From contig NZ_NKFL01000006.1 of the NCBI RefSeq assembly GCF_002223055.1, positions 2,356,001 to 2,420,000 of the forward strand: a DNA stretch of 64,000 nt, in the 5' to 3' direction. Positions 1 through 8,091 of this stretch are shown in pieces. The position numbers were made by a program, and so were the translations under genes. The notes under the pieces were generated by a model. It was not told the DNA's origin. It was given only the letters and a program-made list of their open reading frames with translations, and did no database searches. This stretch comes from Burkholderia sp. HI2500 (GTDB lineage: Bacteria; Pseudomonadota; Gammaproteobacteria; Burkholderiales; Burkholderiaceae). Every line of letters starts with the position of its first letter. Position 1 is the stretch's first letter.

Positions 1-18
1 GGGCGGGGGCAGTGACAT

Positions 19-354
19 TCAGTTGCCCGTCGCCGACCCACCCCGCACGAAATGATGCTCCACCTTCGTGCGCAGTACGCCATCGAGCGCGGCCAGCCGC
101 TCGCGCAGTCGAACCGCTTGCCCCTCCGTCATTTCCCCGAGAACGATCTTTTGCTCGAGAACGTCACCACAGCGGGTGATGGCCCACCGATCGACCGTGG
201 CGGTTTCGCCTTCGAGCACGGCAGCCGCGGTCGAGACGATGCCCGGATTCCGTCTCGACACGAGATGAACCGTATGCGTCAGCGTGAAACCAGGGAGGTA
301 GTGTGACCAGTCTTCACAGACCGTCGGACAGGAGGCAGAGGTAGCTTGACGCAT
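19..354 (-). CDS. Small uncharacterised protein, possibly ACT-like
   Basis: A 111-residue protein of unknown function. The start is the ATG preceded by GGAG seven bases upstream; a longer reading upstream has poor codon bias. After about 20 residues comes a stretch beginning L-T-H-T-V-H-L-V-S-R-R-N-P-G-I-V, then an amphipathic helix rich in Arg, Leu and Glu, ending near VLRTKVEHHFV. The beta-strand followed by N-P-G is reminiscent of ACT-type ligand-binding domains, but this is a visual impression only. It is separated from the next leftward gene by about 400 bp and seems to have its own promoter with a palindromic operator. Confidence 0.6.
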   Translation of the reverse strand: MRQATSASCPTVCEDWSHYLPGFTLTHTVHLVSRRNPGIVSTAAAVLEGETATVDRWAITRCGDVLEQKIVLGEMTEGQAVRLRERLAALDGVLRTKVEHHFVRGGSATGN

Positions 355-751
355 GGTTGCTCCGGATGAGTGGTTATCGAACCGGTGCCAGCCATGCTGC
401 TCCCGTTTCGTTGCCGTAAATCGGCCGCATCGCCTCAGAGGCGTCCACCTTGCCCGGGAGGGCAGGTTGGCGTCGGAGAATCCGACTCTGGATGCTTGAC
501 TTCTTATGTTCGACATTCCGAACGTTGGTTCATTATACCGAAAACCCGATATCAGGCAAGGCGTGCCCGGAGAGCGACATTTTGGCCGGACGGCGCCACC
601 GATCCAGCCCGCGCACCGGTGGCGCCCGTAGACGTTCAAATTGCGGGCGCCCAGCAGACGCTACGTGAAGGAAATGGTGAGGTGGCAACCTTAATTATTC
701 TCACCGCACGCCGACGTGCGCGGTAAGACGAGTGGGGTCTCCATCAAGTCC
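355..751. other. Intergenic stretch, 397 bp
   Basis: Apart from the promoter and operator at 508-559, I see no gene here. The part nearest 752 is the 3' flank of the leftward operon; no convincing terminator hairpin was seen. Confidence 0.5.
508..559 (-). promoter_or_regulatory. Sigma70-like promoter with palindromic operator
   Basis: Reading leftward, TTGCCT (554-559) and a perfect TATAAT (532-537) are separated by 16 bp. A perfect inverted repeat GTTCG-N6-CGAAC (508-523) lies just downstream, over the expected transcription start, where a repressor would act. The only gene downstream in this orientation is the 111-residue protein, giving a leader of about 165 nt. Confidence 0.5.
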
Positions 752-1840
752 TTACGGACAGGCCCGACTTTGGCTATCGCATCGCCACCGGACATCGTAG
801 CCAATCATGAACAGCGCTTTCTCCGCCAGCAGGAATTCGGACTTGCCGACGATCCGGTCGATGCAGTAAGCGCCCAGGCGTGCGAATCTCGCCCGCTCGA
901 CGTTGCTCAGGCTGTGCAAGTTCGGCAACGTAAGATGCGCGCATGACGCGTCGCGGCGACGCTTCGATTCCCGGCTTGACGGGAAACGGAACGCGTCCGG
1001 CAGTGCGTGGGAAACGCGGCGTGCGATGAGGCCAAGCGCCCCCGTGACACGACCGTCGAAAATGAGCACGTCTTGCGTGGGCGCGAACCATCCTGCAGAA
1101 AAATCCATTGCCGCGGCCGCAAAGATTTTCGTCGTCCCGGACGTCATCGGAATGCCACCCTCCGAAAACACCGCATCGAGACTCGACGTCGACGTTGCGC
1201 GCAGCGCGCGCGTCGCGGTGCGAATGCTCGATATCAGGTTTCCCCGTTGCGTTTGTTCGTCGAGCCACTCGACGCGAGCAGCATGCGGACGGCCGCGAAC
1301 GCCTCCCCAATCCAGAATCTTCCGGCACACCACATTCGTTGTCGCTTCATTTCCGGCGCGCATCGCGCCTTGGAGCGCGGCGCTCAACTGTTCGAACGTC
1401 CCAGCGGGATGGTTCGGCCACGAGTAGCGATGTCCGGCCTCCTGCAAACTCGAACACCACCACGTGACCGCGCCGCTGCTCTGACGTCGCCACGGCTCCC
1501 AGACGCGCGCCCCCTTCCCCCTTGTAGTGGTTTTGTAGCAGTGGAAATGGCCCGCGTTTCCGCAGTGGCCGGGGCCGCTGCTGGCAGGCTCGTCGACATC
1601 GGTGCCGAGCCAAAGTTTTCTGACGGCATCGACGTATGCGGCGGAGAGTTCCGGCCGCACTTCCTCTTGATTCAAGTCCGGACCATCGACGACTGCAGCC
1701 CACTTGTCTCGATACGGCATCAACCCTTCGATCGGCTGCCAGTCGACGACCGCCTCGCTCCGCGCAATGTCGTCGAGGCCCTTATTCGCTTCAGGGCCCG
1801 TCCATCGAGATTCGAGTTGCTTCAGTTCTTCCAGATTCAC
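752..1840 (-). CDS. Uncharacterised 362-residue protein
   Basis: Unknown function. The start is GTG, and its first bases overlap the stop of the preceding short gene as GTGA, which points to translational coupling; the ATG two bases upstream is out of frame. Codon bias over the whole length is typical of the window. The N-terminal third is acidic and contains a Cys/His patch near residue 90 (GHCGNAGHFHCY). The C-terminal half has an I-L-D-W-G-G-V-R-G segment and a T-K-I-F ... L-I-F-D-G-R-V-T-G-A-L-G segment, a pattern I associate with uncharacterised bacterial proteins but cannot name. It is the last gene of a leftward operon that begins at 2667. Confidence 0.65.
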   Translation of the reverse strand: MNLEELKQLESRWTGPEANKGLDDIARSEAVVDWQPIEGLMPYRDKWAAVVDGPDLNQEEVRPELSAAYVDAVRKLWLGTDVDEPASSGPGHCGNAGHFHCYKTTTRGKGARVWEPWRRQSSGAVTWWCSSLQEAGHRYSWPNHPAGTFEQLSAALQGAMRAGNEATTNVVCRKILDWGGVRGRPHAARVEWLDEQTQRGNLISSIRTATRALRATSTSSLDAVFSEGGIPMTSGTTKIFAAAAMDFSAGWFAPTQDVLIFDGRVTGALGLIARRVSHALPDAFRFPSSRESKRRRDASCAHLTLPNLHSLSNVERARFARLGAYCIDRIVGKSEFLLAEKALFMIGYDVRWRCDSQSRACP

Positions 1841-2004
1841 ATGCCCCCCCGTAAAAACAGCACATGCGTCATTTCAATACCCGTGCACGTGAACACCGGG
1901 ACCATATTGAAGCGATCGTCGTAGAGAAATGGCGAGCCGATGCAAAGTGCCATCGGGCAATGCGGCAGCGCAGAAAAGACAAAGAGCGCACAAGCGCCCT
2001 TCAC
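1837..2004 (-). CDS. Short protein coupled to the 362-residue gene
   Basis: A reading frame of 55 residues (GTG start) or 59 (TTG at 2016) whose TGA overlaps the GTG of the following gene by four bases. It follows the 140-residue gene, in the same frame but after that gene's stop. The product has a hydrophobic N-terminal half followed by a segment containing YDDRFNMVPVFTCTG and ends in LFLRGGM. The GTGA overlap is the main evidence that it is real. The last codons cross a run of seven G (1844-1850 on the plus strand), so an error or slippage there could fuse it to the next gene. No clear Shine-Dalgarno was seen, so the start is uncertain. Confidence 0.45.
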   Translation of the reverse strand: MKGACALFVFSALPHCPMALCIGSPFLYDDRFNMVPVFTCTGIEMTHVLFLRGGM

Positions 2005-2051
2005 TGTCGACCGCAAGCCCGACTTCGCGTTATCGAAGCAACTGCATCCCG

Positions 2052-2474
2052 TTAGTCATGAAACGCACTGGATGGGCGGGAACTGCGCAAGCTTTCGATC
2101 TGGCTCTCCAGTTCTTCACGCCTGTAATCGTCCTCGGGAAGTTCCTTGAGCTTCAATTCCAGATCGGAAATTTTCCAGTCGACATCGCGAATCTTTTCGT
2201 GGCGCTCACGTACCTGCCGGCCACTCTCGGAAAGCTCCTCGGCGCGCGCGATCTGCTCCGACGACATGTTTTCCCGATTCTTATCGAGATGCTCTTCCGC
2301 CCGCTTCCCTGCCTGTGAAACCATTCCCGGCACAACCTCGGTCACCGCGAATTTCCCGACGTTGAACAACCCTTTCCCGAGCAGCTTCAAACCGGCAGTA
2401 GCACGATCCCCGCCGCTCCGGTAGCTGCCTGTCAGTTCCTTCCAGTCGTCGCCCAGACCAAAGTACTTACCCAT
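2052..2474 (-). CDS. Uncharacterised protein with C-terminal coiled coil
   Basis: A 140-residue protein of unknown function. GGGAGA lies about 10 bases before the ATG. Residues 1-55 are Gly-rich and mildly hydrophobic (GKYFGLGDDWKEL, then KLLGKGLFNVGKF). From about residue 57 to the end it is highly charged and very likely helical or coiled coil, with heptad-like Leu/Ile spacing in ISDLELKLKELPEDD. It sits 13 bp after the 59-residue gene, in the same operon. No enzymatic motif is visible. Confidence 0.65.
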   Translation of the reverse strand: MGKYFGLGDDWKELTGSYRSGGDRATAGLKLLGKGLFNVGKFAVTEVVPGMVSQAGKRAEEHLDKNRENMSSEQIARAEELSESGRQVRERHEKIRDVDWKISDLELKLKELPEDDYRREELESQIESLRSSRPSSAFHD

Positions 2475-2487
2475 GTCGCGTCTCCCG

Positions 2488-2667
2488 TTACCGGATCTCG
2501 ATCAAGTTGAATTCATAACCGCTGGAGAATTTGCTCGAGTGCTGGCTGCGCGCCTTGCCTTCGGCCTGCTTCATGGCCATGAAATCCGATTCGGCCTTGA
2601 CCATGACGGTATATCGGCTGGCGCTCGAACCTTTGCGCAATTCGTAGGATACGGTGTAGTTCTTCAT
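2488..2667 (-). CDS. Small 59-residue basic protein
   Basis: First gene of the leftward operon running to 752. AAGGAGA precedes the ATG by eight bases, an excellent ribosome-binding site that fixes the start. The protein starts MKNYTVSYELRKG and ends GYEFNLIEIR, with an alternating hydrophobic pattern suggesting a small beta-alpha-beta fold and a central basic helix. It has no recognised domain. A candidate promoter lies about 50 bp upstream. It is divergent from the WYL regulator, which may control it. Confidence 0.7.
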   Translation of the reverse strand: MKNYTVSYELRKGSSASRYTVMVKAESDFMAMKQAEGKARSQHSSKFSSGYEFNLIEIR

Positions 2668-2712
2668 TTGACTCTCCTTGAATCGAGTGATCAGACACGA
2701 TGCTTCAATACA

Positions 2713-2741
2713 TAAATAACTATCGACAATCAGCACCGCAA
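2713..2741 (-). promoter_or_regulatory. Candidate promoter of the 2667-752 operon
   Basis: Reading leftward, TTGCGG (2736-2741) and TATTTA (2713-2718) are spaced by 17 bp, about 45 bp upstream of the 59-residue gene. A GTTCG-N8-CGAAC inverted repeat (2754-2771) lies immediately upstream of the -35. Confidence 0.45.
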
Positions 2742-2880
2742 CTTTAGTGAGCGGTTCGCAAATTCCCGAACTTTCTGCGTCACAAAGGACCCGCAAACGC
2801 TTGCGGCCCTTTCAACCTTCCCCGCAATGCATCGCCCGATCGCAATCCCGACACCAAACTGCCGAACAGTATCGATGTGC

Positions 2881-2903
2881 ATCGGAACAATTTGTGTCCC
2901 GAT
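2881..2903. promoter_or_regulatory. Palindromic operator, WYL-type site 1
   Basis: An imperfect 23-bp palindrome: ATCGGAACA and TGTCCCGAT flank a 5-bp centre, with one mismatched arm pair. It shares the GGnACA/TGTnCC core with the sites at 7974 and 8092. It lies about 100 bp upstream of the WYL regulator, where an autoregulatory operator would be expected. Confidence 0.5.
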
Positions 2904-3004
2904 CGTACGTAGAATCCGATTCTTCTTTAGCATCGACGTCATCGCGCGCAATCGCATCGACGGTGCGCGGAGAAATCGACCAAAAAAGCGTGATCGAGGG
3001 ACCA

Positions 3005-4096
3005 GTGACAACATCATTAGACGAAGCAATTCTGCGCATCCTGCCGACCCACCGCGATGCGACGGACTGGATTTCCACGTCTGAAGTCCGGCAACAGCTC
3101 GAAGAGCGAGGACACCGCACGAAATACCCGAAGAAGGTCTTGCGGGAACTGATGAAGCTGGAGAAGGACAAGGTCGTCATCTCGACCTCTCGTGGACGCG
3201 AATTGCTCTGGCAGCGCAAGCCGTGGCTGCAAGGCACGCGCGACAGCCCGAGTCTCATGGGCGCGGCCGAGGCCGTTGCGTTCCACATCCTCCAGCGCTT
3301 CGCAGGGACCAAGCTCCCGGCCGCGGTGACCAAGGATCTCGAACCGCTCTTCGCCGCAGCCGACGTACGGCTGTCGCAGGAGAAGGCCGACAGCCGGATC
3401 TACCAGGCGTGGCCCGACAAGGTCGATTCGGTCGACGGCAACTTCACCCTCATCCGCCCCAACCTGAGTGAAGAGATCTTCCAGGTCATTGCGACCGCAA
3501 CGTTCTTCGAGCGCGAAGTGCTCGTCAAGTATCGCCCGGCCGGCAAGCCCGACACGGAAGACCTGAAGCCGAAGATCCTGTGGCCGCTCGCCCTGGTGGA
3601 GTCGGCCGGCGTGATGTACATGGTGGCGCAGGATCCGTCATTCGAGCCACGCAAGGACAAGCCGAGAATCCAGTGGCTTCGCAGTCTGTTCCGGCTGGAC
3701 CGGATCGTGTCGGCGAGCGAATCCGGCAAGACGTTCAACTATCCTGGCGATTTTCATCTGCGCACCTATATCGATGGAGAGCAGGCTTTCAACTTCCTGA
3801 CCGAGCCGGCCATTCACCTGAGCATCGCGTTCGACGGCAGCGCCGGCAACCATCTCAAGGAAACGCCGATGGCCAGGGACCAGAAGCTGGAAACCCTGCC
3901 CGATGGAAGACTGAAAGTGAGCGGCACCGTCATTCCGAGCCTGAAGCTGCGCTGGTGGCTCCGCTCCTTCGGGGCGAATGCGGAAATCCTCGCGCCGGCG
4001 TCCCTGCGCGACGAATTCGCACGCGAGTACGAACGGCTTGCCGCACGATACGGCGCAGCCCGAACCACGCAAGCGTGTCCACCAATGGCGTCGTGA
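3005..4096 (+). CDS. WYL-domain transcriptional regulator
   Basis: A DNA-binding regulator of the wHTH-WYL-WCX type (the PafBC/BrxR/CapW architecture), about 363 residues. The N-terminal 80 residues form a winged helix ([14 protein letters not shown]). A WYL-like domain follows at about 155-235, with the strand [16 protein letters not shown] and the FRLDRI segment. The C-terminal WCX-type domain ends with [17 protein letters not shown]. The GTG start has GAGG five bases upstream; in-frame starts at 2747, 2963 and 2990 are possible, but the extra residues look like non-coding translation. WYL regulators of this shape commonly repress phage-defence operons and respond to a ligand through the WYL domain. 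Here the gene sits between two leftward operons of unknown genes. Confidence 0.85.
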   Translation: MTTSLDEAILRILPTHRDATDWISTSEVRQQLEERGHRTKYPKKVLRELMKLEKDKVVISTSRGRELLWQRKPWLQGTRDSPSLMGAAEAVAFHILQRFAGTKLPAAVTKDLEPLFAAADVRLSQEKADSRIYQAWPDKVDSVDGNFTLIRPNLSEEIFQVIATATFFEREVLVKYRPAGKPDTEDLKPKILWPLALVESAGVMYMVAQDPSFEPRKDKPRIQWLRSLFRLDRIVSASESGKTFNYPGDFHLRTYIDGEQAFNFLTEPAIHLSIAFDGSAGNHLKETPMARDQKLETLPDGRLKVSGTVIPSLKLRWWLRSFGANAEILAPASLRDEFAREYERLAARYGAARTTQACPPMAS

Positions 4097-4189
4097 CCCC
4101 GACAGAAGGATCGACCGTCAACCGAGGGTCGGCAAAAGCCGCCCTCTCCTTCGTCTAACGCGCGCCGGCACGACCGGCCGAATTCGACG

Positions 4190-5080
4190 TCAGTACGTTT
4201 TGATGCGCTTGATCTTGGGAAGCAAGGGTATCGCATACGTACCGATATCCGGCACCGGCGGCATCGACGGCATCTTTTCCGACGAAGCCGCCGGGCCGAC
4301 GACGTCGAGCGCGCCGCCGTTCTGCACCGTGTGGTACGCCTTCTCCCGGATGTAGGCCACCTGGACGACACACGGGACGGAGACGCGATAGGCGGGCCCC
4401 GCCAGCGCCACCGCACCGAACACCAGCCCGAGCGGGGCAACGACACTCGCGGCAGCAGCCACGGCGCCGGATGCGAGCATGGTCGACGCCGCGCCGGCTT
4501 TGCCCGCGATGGCAAGCCCCCGGCCGAGAACGGTCGCAGCCGTCGACTCGGCGACGAACGCCGCCACCTTCACCCGGATGTCGCCGTGAGCGGGCGCTTC
4601 GCGCAACGCGGCGGCAATCTCCGCGCGCCCGAAATCGGCCAGCGCGCCGAGGCCGACATCCGACAGGATGGTTCGGCGCATGTCGCCGGTCATCGCATCG
4701 AGCGCATTCAGAAACAGCTTGCGAAGCATCTGCGTCTCGACAGAAAGCGCCGACTCCCAGCTTTCCACATCGATCTTCAGGTGCTTCGCCACGTCGACGA
4801 CGAGTTCCTGGTACGACACGCCTTCGCCGCCGCGCATGGCATTGGCGATGCTGTTGCCGCCAAACAGGCGGATTTCGCTCGCGATGTCGTTGCGGTCGAC
4901 GTGCCCGAATACGCCCGATTCGCAACAGGCCGTCAACTGCGCGAGCCGCGTGCCCGACAGCGCACTGCGGCCCTTCCCCTTGTCGGTCAGGTGCTCGGCC
5001 AGGATGGCGAGATCGTCGTCGTCCGCCACTTGCAGCAGCGCGCTCAGGCTCCACCATTTCTCAACAAATTCGTAGGTCAT
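4190..5080 (-). CDS. YaaW-family (UPF0174/DUF3944) protein
   Basis: A 296-residue protein resembling E. coli YaaW. An N-terminal helix-rich region (DDDDLAILAEHLTDKGKG) is followed by the family-typical LFGGNSIANAMRG near residue 80. A helical core follows, then a Gly/Ala-rich hydrophobic stretch at about 190-235 and the segment GPAYRVSVPCVVQVAYIR, which matches the YaaW C-terminus. About 40 extra residues beyond that are Pro-rich. The molecular role of the family is not established. The Shine-Dalgarno is weak (GAAAAGAAC). It is the last gene of the 7770-to-4190 operon and probably membrane-associated through its hydrophobic hairpin. Confidence 0.75.
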   Translation of the reverse strand: MTYEFVEKWWSLSALLQVADDDDLAILAEHLTDKGKGRSALSGTRLAQLTACCESGVFGHVDRNDIASEIRLFGGNSIANAMRGGEGVSYQELVVDVAKHLKIDVESWESALSVETQMLRKLFLNALDAMTGDMRRTILSDVGLGALADFGRAEIAAALREAPAHGDIRVKVAAFVAESTAATVLGRGLAIAGKAGAASTMLASGAVAAAASVVAPLGLVFGAVALAGPAYRVSVPCVVQVAYIREKAYHTVQNGGALDVVGPAASSEKMPSMPPVPDIGTYAIPLLPKIKRIKTY

Positions 5081-5202
5081 GTTCTTTTCGTTTTCTTGTG
5101 TCGCCGGGGACGACAGATCCATTCGTCGGCCGAACACGGGCCGCTGCCCGAGTCCGGATCGTTCAATCGCTGCTTCGATGCGCGCCGTGTGCCCACCGGG
5201 CA

Positions 5203-5367
5203 TTACGCAGCCGCGGGCTCGCCCTTGAACATCTCGATCACCATCGCAATCAGCGCGGCGATCAGAAAGCAGATGAAGGTAGCCGCCAGCGCCGTGCCGA
5301 GGAGGGTCCCCAGAATCTCGAGGCATCCATTGAGCGCCGTCATCAGCGCAATCCAGAAAATCGTCAT
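5203..5367 (-). CDS. 54-residue single-span membrane peptide
   Basis: A very short gene lying in the gap between the 494-residue gene and the yaaW-like gene. It encodes a hydrophobic peptide beginning MTIFWIALMTALNG, with one or two tightly packed membrane segments (about 2-43) and a short polar tail FKGEPAAA. AAGGAA lies seven bases before the ATG. The 16-bp string containing GGAACGCTCGACATGA is present twice in tandem, so a second Shine-Dalgarno/ATG pair lies immediately upstream, but that ATG meets a stop after six codons. The size and composition resemble small toxin-like or chaperone-like membrane peptides; no family is recognised. Confidence 0.6.
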   Translation of the reverse strand: MTIFWIALMTALNGCLEILGTLLGTALAATFICFLIAALIAMVIEMFKGEPAAA

Positions 5368-5416
5368 GTCGAGCGTTCCTTCATGTCGAGCGTTCCTCAG
5401 TGGTTGTCGACGCGGC

Positions 5417-6901
5417 TTACCGCCCCGTCATGAAAGCGTCCAGGTCGGCGTCGCCCTTGATCAGCAGCGATTCGCTCACGCCGTGTGCACGGGCAAGCGT
5501 CAGGCTCGACTCGAGCAGACGCACGTTGGCCTTGAGGTCGAACGCCGCCGTGGTGAGCTCGCCCAGCCGCTCGAATTCCGCTTCGAGGAACGCGAGGGCC
5601 TTGCGGACCTCGGCATCGAGCGCGGCCACGATTTTTTTCGTGCGCTCGGCGAGCCTGTCGGTCACTTCGCGCGCCTTCTTCCCGATGAAGGTCGACAGGA
5701 ACTTGCCCGCGATGGAACCCAGGACGGCGCCCAGCACCGGCACCGGAATCAACGCCTGACCTGCCGCCGTGCACAGCCCCACGATCGCCGCGTCGCTGCA
5801 AACGAACATCCCGTTGTCGATGAGCGCGTCGACCGAAATCTTCCCCGACCGATAGTCGGCCACGAGCACCGCCATCCCTTTGGCGGCGCTGACGAAAGCC
5901 CCCGCGAAAGGCGCGGACATCTCGGCGCAGTTCGTCAGCGCGTAGATGGCCCCGCCGGCAATGGCGCCACCGGCCGCTCCCTTTGCGGTGGACAGGCCGA
6001 CCTCCGCCCAGTCTTCGGCGTTGAAGTCGCCGGCGAAAATGTTCTTCCCGTCCCGATACTTCTGCCACAGCTTCGTGGTCAGGCTGACCGCCGCGCCAAC
6101 CGCCGCCGCGCCGCCTGCTGCCTTCAACCCTTCGGCGACGGAAGGCTCGTGTTCGATGCGGATCTGGTCCTTGAGCGTCTCGTTCTGCTGCTTGAGATCC
6201 TGTTCATGGCCGTTGACCGTTTCGTCGACCTTGCCGAGTTGAACTTCACTGTAGGTCGATACCGACGGCTGCACGACCGCCGAAAACGGCTTGCCGCTCG
6301 CCAGTTCGATTTGCGCGACCTTCTCCTGAATCGCACGGATCGTCTTGTCGCTCAGTTCGCCGGTATTGCCCTTCAGCACCTCGAGAATCTGCGCGTGCTG
6401 GTCCTTCGGGATGTGATAGACGCCGTCGGTCGGGAAATCCTTGTACTTGCCCATATGCTCGAGCACATGCGTCAGCCCCTTGCTCGAACCGTTGATGAAC
6501 TTCGACTGAAAGTCGATGCCGTCGATTCGATAGTCCATCGGCGCCGTTCGCCCGACACCCTCGAAGGTCGCGCCGGGTGCGACCTGCGCGAGGAAATCGC
6601 GGGCGCGGCGAACCGCGACTTCGACCTGCTCCGCGATCTCGCCGTGCTTCGTGTCCATCCGGCCGAGAATCTTCCCGGGTTCACCGATGAATTCGCGCAA
6701 CGTGTTCATTGCGTCCATCGCGCTGTCGAACGCGCGATCCTGCGCCGACTGCAATGCCGCTTCGGCGGCCACGCGCGCACTGTTGATCGCATCAACCACG
6801 ACACCCGCGGCCTGGTCGGCCAGGCTCGACGTGCGAGGGAATGAAGCGGCCTCGGGCAACGCGTCGCTCCCGCCAAGGTCCGCTGACGATTGAGTTGTCA
6901 T
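5417..6901 (-). CDS. Large protein with glycine-rich membrane segments
   Basis: A 494-residue protein with no function I can name. Residues 1-110 are Ala-rich and helical. About 120-185 contain a compact region with YRIDGIDFQSKFINGS and YHIPKDQHAQI, which looks like a folded soluble domain. About 220-260 are a coiled coil. Residues 260-425 carry alternating Gly/Ala-rich hydrophobic segments (AAGGAAAVGAAVSL, GAAGGAIAGGAIYAL, VPVLGAVLGSIAGKF) that could insert as helical hairpins. The C-terminus is again helical. It begins 8 bp after the preceding gene's stop, so the two are co-transcribed. Helical ends around glycine-zipper hydrophobic cores are seen in pore-forming and membrane-remodelling proteins. 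Confidence 0.7.
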   Translation of the reverse strand: MTTQSSADLGGSDALPEAASFPRTSSLADQAAGVVVDAINSARVAAEAALQSAQDRAFDSAMDAMNTLREFIGEPGKILGRMDTKHGEIAEQVEVAVRRARDFLAQVAPGATFEGVGRTAPMDYRIDGIDFQSKFINGSSKGLTHVLEHMGKYKDFPTDGVYHIPKDQHAQILEVLKGNTGELSDKTIRAIQEKVAQIELASGKPFSAVVQPSVSTYSEVQLGKVDETVNGHEQDLKQQNETLKDQIRIEHEPSVAEGLKAAGGAAAVGAAVSLTTKLWQKYRDGKNIFAGDFNAEDWAEVGLSTAKGAAGGAIAGGAIYALTNCAEMSAPFAGAFVSAAKGMAVLVADYRSGKISVDALIDNGMFVCSDAAIVGLCTAAGQALIPVPVLGAVLGSIAGKFLSTFIGKKAREVTDRLAERTKKIVAALDAEVRKALAFLEAEFERLGELTTAAFDLKANVRLLESSLTLARAHGVSESLLIKGDADLDAFMTGR

Positions 6902-6909
6902 GTTCGGGC

Positions 6910-7770
6910 TCAGGCTGCCTCGGCCAGGATGGTTTTGTTCAACAGCGCGGACAGTGCGCGCACGTGATTGATGAGGGCGCCCAGCGCATCCTTGCTTTCC
7001 GCCGAAAACTGGCCGTAGTCGGTCGGCGCGGTTTGCTTCAGCGCGGCAAGCAAGGATTTCATGCCGGCCGAATGGGTCAGCGTCAGCGTCTTGAGCCCAT
7101 CGATTTCGCCTGCGGCCATCCGGAGCGACGCGATCCCTTTCTCGATCGGGATACGCCGCTGGTGTGCTTCCTCCGCGACCTTCGCATTGGCGCGCCACAT
7201 GAACACGCCGCCACCCACGACCGCCGCGCCGGCCAGCGTCCAGCCCACCGGGCCGGCCAGCGCGAGAAGCGCGCCGCCCGCGGACATCCCGCCGCCGCCC
7301 GCCGCCAGCGCGCCGCCACCCAGCCACGCCAGTGCGGCGTTGGTCGCCGCGGCGCCGGAGAGCGATGCGATTGCCGTGCCCGTCGACGCCGTGCCGAACG
7401 TGGTCGCGATGGCCATCGCCGCCGTCGGCGCCAGCAACGCGGTCGATGCGCCGGCGGCCACACCCATGCCCGTCGCCGCGCCGCCCGTCACGTTGATGTC
7501 GTGCATTTGCCGGTCGACTTCGGTCACCACGCCTTCGAAGGTCCGGTATTCGACCTTGTATTCAGCAAACGCGCGATCGAACTCCTTCGGCGTCGATGCC
7601 AGGCTGTTGACGTAGGCCTCGACTTCGCCGATCAGCAGTTCACTGCTCTCGCGCCGCAGCGTGTAAAGCTCCGTCGCGAGCGCCTGCACCGCACCCTGGC
7701 GCTTGTCGTATTCCTTGGCTGCTGCCTCGAGCTGGCTGCGTGCGGTCGCTGCCGCCTCTCTGTTAAGCAT
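6910..7770 (-). CDS. Coiled-coil protein with glycine-zipper core
   Basis: A 286-residue protein, first gene of the leftward operon; CGGAGA lies about seven bases before the ATG. Residues 1-100 are helical and charged. From about 110 to 205 there is a long Gly/Ala-rich stretch including GTASTGTAIASLSGAAATN, AWLGGGALAAGGGGMSAGG and LALAGPVGWTLAGAA. It ends with about 80 residues of helix. This layout (helix, glycine-zipper hydrophobic core, helix) recurs in many uncharacterised bacterial proteins I have seen, but I cannot attach a function. With the next gene it gives two structurally similar, probably interacting membrane-active proteins. Confidence 0.7.
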   Translation of the reverse strand: MLNREAAATARSQLEAAAKEYDKRQGAVQALATELYTLRRESSELLIGEVEAYVNSLASTPKEFDRAFAEYKVEYRTFEGVVTEVDRQMHDINVTGGAATGMGVAAGASTALLAPTAAMAIATTFGTASTGTAIASLSGAAATNAALAWLGGGALAAGGGGMSAGGALLALAGPVGWTLAGAAVVGGGVFMWRANAKVAEEAHQRRIPIEKGIASLRMAAGEIDGLKTLTLTHSAGMKSLLAALKQTAPTDYGQFSAESKDALGALINHVRALSALLNKTILAEAA

Positions 7771-7973
7771 GTCAATCTCCGGTCTGTATCGTCATTCCAA
7801 CGCCACCCGTTCACGTCGGGCATGCGTCGGGCCGCAACGGCGGCTGTGGGGGGCATGCGCATCTCGCGCCTGAAGCCGAGAAATATTCCATCGACTTAAC
7901 GGCGCCAACAGCAGCCAACTTTAGGTTCGCGGCCGCCTCTTTGATCGATGCGTCAGGCCGGATCGTGATGTTC

Positions 7974-7998
7974 GTTCGGGACAATTCATGTCCCGAAC
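7974..7998. promoter_or_regulatory. Perfect palindromic operator, WYL-type site 2
   Basis: Arms GTTCGGGACA and TGTCCCGAAC are perfectly complementary over 10 bp around a 5-bp spacer. It lies about 200 bp upstream of the 7770 operon and 150 bp upstream of the nucleotidase gene, and has the same core as sites at 2881 and 8092. Confidence 0.6.
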
Positions 7999-8091
7999 GA
8001 GCATGCTGCGAAAGACTGCGCTTCAGACGCGCGTCGGATGATGCCGCGCAGAACACTTTCGACCACGCGACACGATTCCGCGGGACTATCA

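Noticed and set aside
2784..2813. AAAGG ... CCGCAA-N4-TTGCGG ... CCTTT as a terminator
   Set aside because: It sits between divergent genes where no terminator is needed and has no T-run; its role is unclear, so it was not annotated.
2747..3004. An N-terminal extension of the WYL regulator
   Set aside because: The extra 86 residues cross the palindromic operator and the AT-rich promoter region, look like non-coding translation, and the internal GTG has GAGG at the right distance.
4331..6844. A long open frame on the plus strand (over 800 codons)
   Set aside because: It is antisense to the yaaW-like, 54-residue and 494-residue genes, has His/Arg-rich low-complexity translation and the wrong codon bias. 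It arises because stops are rare in GC-rich antisense DNA.
7811..8056. An 81-codon leftward frame across the operator region
   Set aside because: It would cover the perfect palindrome and shows no conserved features; more likely promoter DNA.
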